From JBBDNV01 sp040877415 (lineage in GTDB: Bacteria; Planctomycetota; Planctomycetia; Pirellulales; PALSA-1355), in NCBI GenBank assembly GCA_040877415.1, contig JBBDNV010000209.1:1-45960 (forward strand): DNA of 45,960 bases, in the 5' to 3' direction. The position numbers and the translations under genes are program-made. The first letter of the stretch is position 1, and the number at the start of each line of letters is the position of its first letter. Positions 41,581 to 45,960 of the stretch are shown here, piece after piece. Below the pieces are notes generated by a model. The model did no database searches. It worked only from the letters and a program-made list of their open reading frames with translations, and had not been told where the DNA came from.

Positions 41581-44500
41581 ATGAAGTGCCGACACATGCG
41601 CACCGCGACGTTGTTCGCGGCCACCATCTTTGCGGCAATAATCGTGACCGCACGCGATGGCCAATCAGGAACCATTTCGACGTGGAACGGTTCCACGGGT
41701 GATTGGAACGACGCCACAAGATGGTCCACAAATCCATTCTACCCGAACAACGGGCATGGGGCACTTGAATATGACGCCGTCATCGGTGCTGGCGCCGTCA
41801 ATCTGAACACGGACGTTACTCTTGCGTCGCTCAGTCTAAATGGCGGTGCCCTCTCTGGCTCGGGAAATCTAGCGACCGGCACCCTGACGCTGAATGGCGG
41901 CACCTTGAGCACCACGGGAACTCTCAGCGCCGCCACCGCTGTGCTCACTGCTGGCACGCTCGGCCGCCATCTAACTCTATCGGGCAATGCGAACACGATC
42001 CAAAACGTAGGGATTGGAAGTGGCTTCACGCTTACCAATCCCATGGGCGCGACGCTGACGGCGACCACCGGTCCTGGTGAAAGGGAAACCAACGGCCCCG
42101 GATCGTTTATCAACCAGGGCAGCTTCATCAAGAATGGTGGCGAGCGATATTACGCAAGCTTGCCGATGAACAACGACGGCGTTGTTCAAGTTCAACAGGG
42201 TAATCTACGGCTGAACGCGACCGGGACGCACACAGGAACCTTCGCAATTTCGGCCGCTGGACAATTGGAACTCTCGGGAGCTCAAACGTTCCAGCCGACT
42301 GCCACGATTTCCGGTCCGGGCGGGACGCACATCATCAGTGGCATGGCGATCTTAAATAGCGACGTGTCGGGCGCCCACCTGCGACTCTCTGGCGGCACCT
42401 TGACTGGTTCGGGCAATCTTCATCCGGACGCCTTCTTTCTAGATAATGGCACGCTCGGCCGCAATTTGACTCTATCGGGCAATGCGAACACGATCCAGAA
42501 CATAGGGATTGGAAATGGCTTCACGCTTACCAATCCCATGGGCGCGACGCTGACGGCGACCACCGGTCCTGGTGAAAGGGAAACCAACGGCCCCGGATCG
42601 TTTATCAACCAGGGCAGCTTCATCAAGAATGGTGGCGAGCGATATTACGCAAGCTTGCCGATGAACAACGACGGCGTTGTTCAAGTTCAACAGGGTAATC
42701 TACGGCTGAACGCGACCGGGACGCACACAGGAACCTTCGCAATTTCGGCCGCTGGACAATTGGAACTCTCGGGAGCTCAAACGTTCCAGCCGACTGCCAC
42801 GATTTCCGGTCCGGGCGGGACGCACATCATCAGTGGCATGGCGATCTTAAATAGCGACGTGTCGGGCGCCCACCTGCGACTCTCTGGCGGCACCTTGACT
42901 GGTTCGGGCAATCTTCATCCGACGCAGTTCTTCTTCGATGCCGGCACTCTGGGCCGGAATCTGACATTGCCGACCACCGCCGGAAACACGATTCAAAATC
43001 TAGCGATTGGCGCCGGCTCGACGCTCATGGTGCCCGTTGGCTCAACGCTGACGGCCGTCACGGGGCCGGGTGAAAAGGAAGGATTGGGCCCCGGCACGTT
43101 GATTAACGAGGGCACGTTTATCAAGACTGGGTCCGCGCGGTACTACGCCAGCATGCCCATGAACAACGACGGCGACGTACAAGTTCTGCAAAACAATCTG
43201 CGCCTCAACAACACCGGGACGCACACCGGCACATTCGAGGTCACGAACGGGGCGCAATTAGAACTGGCCGGAACTCAAACCCTTCAACCCTCCGCGACGG
43301 TTTCGGGCGCCGGCGGGCTACTCGTCATCAGCGGAACTGCCACCATCAACAGTGAAGTCTCGACAAGTTTCTTGCGACTTGTCAACGGCACCCTAACGGG
43401 CTCTGGAAACCTCCATCCGACGCAGTTCTTCTTCGATGCCGGCACTCTGGGCCGGAATCTGACATTGCCGACCACCGCCGGAAACACGATTCAAAATCTA
43501 GCGATTGGCGCCGGCTCGACGCTCATGGTGCCCGTTGGCTCAACGCTGACGGCCGTCACGGGGCCGGGTGAAAAGGAAGGATTGGGCCCCGGCACGTTGA
43601 TTAACGAGGGCACGTTTATCAAGACTGGGTCCGCGCGGTACTACGCCAGCATGCCCATGAACAACGACGGCGACGTACAAGTTCTGCAAAACAATCTGCG
43701 CCTCAACAACACCGGGACGCACACCGGCACATTCGAGGTCACGAACGGGGCGCAATTAGAACTGGCCGGAACTCAAACCCTTCAACCCTCCGCGACGGTT
43801 TCGGGCGCCGGCGGGCTACTCGTCATCAGCGGAACTGCCACCATCAACAGTGAAGTCTCGACAAGTTTCTTGCGACTTGTCAACGGCACCCTAACGGGCT
43901 CTGGAAACCTCCATCCGACTCTGTTCGTTTTCAACGCCGGCACTCTGGCCCGTGACTTAACGCTGCCAAATACCGCGACGCACAGCTTGCAGTCTCTCGG
44001 AATCTCCAACGGCTTTACGCTGACCAATCCCCTCAGCACGGAGGTCAATGTAACTTCCGGCACTGTCACCGGGCCGGGAAGTTTCGCCAACCAAGGCACC
44101 ATTACAAAGACCGGCGCAGGCACGGAAACATTCGCCACCTTCAGCAACGCGCCGAGTGGCGCTGTCAACGTGCAAGCGGGCACGCTCGCGCTATCCGGGG
44201 TCGGTACGCAAGAGGGAACCTTCACGGTCTCGAATGGAGCGACCCTCACTTTCGGAGGCCAGTCCACCAGCGAAACGACGCTCACAACGGGGACGCTTAT
44301 CACTGGCGCCGGCAAGGTCAACGTGGCACAAGGCATCCTCAATGTGCCGGGTGGCACCAGCAACGACTATGCGGGCGGCACAACGGTCGGATCGGGCGGC
44401 CGGGTGAACATCACGGGGGCCGGAACGGGGCTAAGTCCCGCGACCGCAACCATTCAGTCGGGCGGCGTGGTGAGCATCGAAGCCGCCAGCAACCTGTTGG

Positions 44501-45873
44501 CTTCGCAAGCGCTCGCGCAATTGGGCGGCACGCTGGCTGTACGCAACGAGTTCATCCCACAAGCCCAGATAGCTCCTGCGTCGTCTGGCACCTTCGGAAT
44601 CGACGTGTTGGGTTTCGCCACGACAGTCGATATGTCGGTGCTTGGAAACGGCTCCATGTCGCTGGGTTCTTCAACCACCGGCACATACACTTCAAACACT
44701 CTGGGACCCGGTGCCGGCGATACCTACCGCCTTGGCGGAGGCGGAGGCACGATCACCTTAACACAGCAAAACGTGCTGACTGGCAATCGTCCGGTCATAA
44801 TTGTTGGGCCGGGAACAGTTATCCTTCCCGAACCGCAAGATTTCATACAAGGCACAACGATTCAAGCCGGCACTGCCGCCGTTGGCAGTTCGGGTTCGCT
44901 CGGGGTGGGACCGATCACATTTCAAGGCGGGGGAATCCGCGCCGAGGGTGGGCCAGTTTCACTCAACAACGACGTGACATGGGCCGGCAACGCCACGCTC
45001 AGCGGCAGCCACGATTTAACCCTTAACGGACCGACGCAGCTTACCGGCAACCGAACGCTGACGGTGACCAATACCGCCACAACCACGATCTCACAGGGCA
45101 TTACTGAAAACGCCGCCGGCCGTAGATTGACGAAAGACGGCCCCGGCACGCTCGTGCTCGGCGGAGACAACTCGTTTACGGGTGGCCTAACCGTGCGGGG
45201 CGGGACTCTGATCCTAGACAGCAATCAGCACTACGGCGGCACTACGACCGTGGATTCGGGAAGTAAGTTGGTGGTGCAGGGCGATATGTTGGGCGGCGGT
45301 CCGGTATTAGTGCTTGGCGGCGCGACGATTCAGGGCGAAGGCACCATTGCAGGTTTGACGACGGTTGGGAATGGAAGCACAATTTCGCCGGGGTTCAGCC
45401 CAGGTGCCTTCGCACTTGCCAACGGGTTGGCTCAACAGAATGGTTCGCACTTCGCGTGGGAACTTGCGGCGCTGAGCACCGCCAATCCGGCTCTCGACTG
45501 GGACCAGATTGTTTTGACCGGCGGCCAACTGAGCATTCTCTCGGGCGCAGGGCTCGATCTGGCATTCATCGAATCCGCCACGGCTCCCAACGGGGGTGCG
45601 CCGTTTTGGGCCAGCCCGCATCGCTGGAACAACATCCTTGACCTAACCGGGACAGCGACGAACCCGACCGGGTTTGTCGATTTTCTAATCAACAACTCGC
45701 CGTGGAGCCAGGTCGGAGTGTTTGACACTGTCGCTGCCCAATCGGGGTTTGGGGTCGATTTAGTGTGGAACCCTGTTCCCGAGCCATCCTCATGGTTGTT
45801 GCTGTTCTTTGGTGCCAACGCGCTGTGGATAGCGCGGCTGTTCCCCCGACAACGCCGAACGGCACGCCGATAA
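41581..45873 (+). CDS. PEP-CTERM surface protein with autotransporter-type beta-strand repeats
   Basis: From the ATG at 41581 the product has 1,430 residues. The signal peptide is basic then hydrophobic (MKCRHMRTATLFAATIFAAI). A WNGSTGDWNDATRW segment follows, as in many beta-strand-repeat proteins. Residues 125-786 are four tandem repeats of 165-166 residues, each with TLTAxTGPGE, RYYASxPMNNDG, LRLNxTGTHTGTF and GTLTGSGNLHP. A diverged fifth part follows, then passenger-type repeats (GGDNSFTGGLTVRGGTLILD, STISPGFSPGAF). The C-terminus is a PEP-CTERM signal: VPEPSSW, a hydrophobic helix, then RQRRTARR. PEP-CTERM proteins are cleaved and handled by an exosortase; none is encoded here. The only cysteine is in the signal peptide. 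It probably forms a long beta-solenoid outside the cell. Confidence 0.88.
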   Translation: MKCRHMRTATLFAATIFAAIIVTARDGQSGTISTWNGSTGDWNDATRWSTNPFYPNNGHGALEYDAVIGAGAVNLNTDVTLASLSLNGGALSGSGNLATGTLTLNGGTLSTTGTLSAATAVLTAGTLGRHLTLSGNANTIQNVGIGSGFTLTNPMGATLTATTGPGERETNGPGSFINQGSFIKNGGERYYASLPMNNDGVVQVQQGNLRLNATGTHTGTFAISAAGQLELSGAQTFQPTATISGPGGTHIISGMAILNSDVSGAHLRLSGGTLTGSGNLHPDAFFLDNGTLGRNLTLSGNANTIQNIGIGNGFTLTNPMGATLTATTGPGERETNGPGSFINQGSFIKNGGERYYASLPMNNDGVVQVQQGNLRLNATGTHTGTFAISAAGQLELSGAQTFQPTATISGPGGTHIISGMAILNSDVSGAHLRLSGGTLTGSGNLHPTQFFFDAGTLGRNLTLPTTAGNTIQNLAIGAGSTLMVPVGSTLTAVTGPGEKEGLGPGTLINEGTFIKTGSARYYASMPMNNDGDVQVLQNNLRLNNTGTHTGTFEVTNGAQLELAGTQTLQPSATVSGAGGLLVISGTATINSEVSTSFLRLVNGTLTGSGNLHPTQFFFDAGTLGRNLTLPTTAGNTIQNLAIGAGSTLMVPVGSTLTAVTGPGEKEGLGPGTLINEGTFIKTGSARYYASMPMNNDGDVQVLQNNLRLNNTGTHTGTFEVTNGAQLELAGTQTLQPSATVSGAGGLLVISGTATINSEVSTSFLRLVNGTLTGSGNLHPTLFVFNAGTLARDLTLPNTATHSLQSLGISNGFTLTNPLSTEVNVTSGTVTGPGSFANQGTITKTGAGTETFATFSNAPSGAVNVQAGTLALSGVGTQEGTFTVSNGATLTFGGQSTSETTLTTGTLITGAGKVNVAQGILNVPGGTSNDYAGGTTVGSGGRVNITGAGTGLSPATATIQSGGVVSIEAASNLLASQALAQLGGTLAVRNEFIPQAQIAPASSGTFGIDVLGFATTVDMSVLGNGSMSLGSSTTGTYTSNTLGPGAGDTYRLGGGGGTITLTQQNVLTGNRPVIIVGPGTVILPEPQDFIQGTTIQAGTAAVGSSGSLGVGPITFQGGGIRAEGGPVSLNNDVTWAGNATLSGSHDLTLNGPTQLTGNRTLTVTNTATTTISQGITENAAGRRLTKDGPGTLVLGGDNSFTGGLTVRGGTLILDSNQHYGGTTTVDSGSKLVVQGDMLGGGPVLVLGGATIQGEGTIAGLTTVGNGSTISPGFSPGAFALANGLAQQNGSHFAWELAALSTANPALDWDQIVLTGGQLSILSGAGLDLAFIESATAPNGGAPFWASPHRWNNILDLTGTATNPTGFVDFLINNSPWSQVGVFDTVAAQSGFGVDLVWNPVPEPSSWLLLFFGANALWIARLFPRQRRTARR
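41953..42942 (+). repeat. Two tandem 495-base coding repeats
   Basis: Copies run 41953-42447 and 42448-42942, each 165 codons. They differ by a few bases near the beginning and in the last ~25 bases and otherwise look identical, which indicates a recent duplication or gene conversion. Confidence 0.9.
42943..43938 (+). repeat. Two tandem 498-base coding repeats
   Basis: Copies run 42943-43440 and 43441-43938, each 166 codons. They appear identical in sequence until the last ~25 bases. They are homologous at the protein level to the 495-base pair upstream but differ from it in DNA, so two separate recent duplications followed an older one. Confidence 0.9.
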
Positions 45874-45960
45874 ACGAACGGGCATCATCGTTGTCCGCGT
45901 GCCCGACCACTTGTGTTTTCCGGTACTCGTTCCCTCCTTTTTAATCCCAACCCCCAACCC

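Noticed and set aside
41953..43938. Mobile element or integrated repeat
   Set aside because: The repeats are in frame, multiples of three, and continue the protein pattern; no transposase or terminal inverted repeats are present.

Overview
The window looks like a chromosomal segment of a planctomycete, probably of the Pirellulales type (inference). The evidence is the gene content: a planctomycete-type cytochrome (DUF1587/1592/1588/1585) paired with a DUF1552 protein, a DUF5117/DUF4953-type zinc metalloprotease, two large surface proteins sharing the N-terminal motif [IL]E-x-[FL]-E-x-R-x-[LM]-L-A with dockerin-like domains, and a PEP-CTERM protein. Base composition is GC-rich and coding is dense. 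All genes except one are on the + strand. I saw no tRNA, rRNA, CRISPR array, insertion sequence or phage gene.

Layout. 1-4.6 kb: the 3' end of a sodium:solute symporter, an MFS transporter and a large MMPL/RND exporter. 4.6-7.5 kb: the single minus-strand gene (secreted protein with a YHS/TRASH-like cysteine domain), then an RNase Z-like metallo-hydrolase and a secreted Kelch-type propeller protein. 7.6-12.3 kb: a DUF1592-type cytochrome overlapping a Tat-exported DUF1552 protein, then a sugar-binding lipoprotein with no permease beside it. 12.5-15.4 kb: a secreted zinc metalloprotease ending in a clear terminator. 15.6-18.0 kb: a three-gene bufferin-type operon made of a cysteine-rich Tat-leader precursor (bufA2-like), an MNIO/DUF692 maturase (bufB) and a DUF2063 partner (bufC). 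18.7-36.6 kb: a 4,607-residue multidomain surface protein and a 1,307-residue Calx-beta/dockerin/SdrD-B protein, neither containing a cysteine. 36.8-40.8 kb: a TPR-glycosyltransferase and a beta-propeller/dihaem cytochrome. 40.8-45.96 kb: a non-coding stretch with an 8-bp tandem repeat, palindromes and a good promoter candidate, then a PEP-CTERM beta-strand-repeat protein with two pairs of nearly identical ~500-bp internal repeats.

How the genes may work together. Most products are predicted to be exported, so this is largely an envelope/periplasm region. The bufferin operon fits a modified peptide that binds metal (probably copper) in the periplasm. The two cytochrome-type genes fit periplasmic redox roles. 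The large repeat proteins fit cell-surface adhesion or degradation of large substrates. The TPR-glycosyltransferase could decorate surface proteins, but only position suggests that. The bufferin operon is the most interesting functional system. It belongs to a recently recognised family and is not wholly new, but its Tat-type leader and the hairpin between precursor and maturase genes deserve attention.
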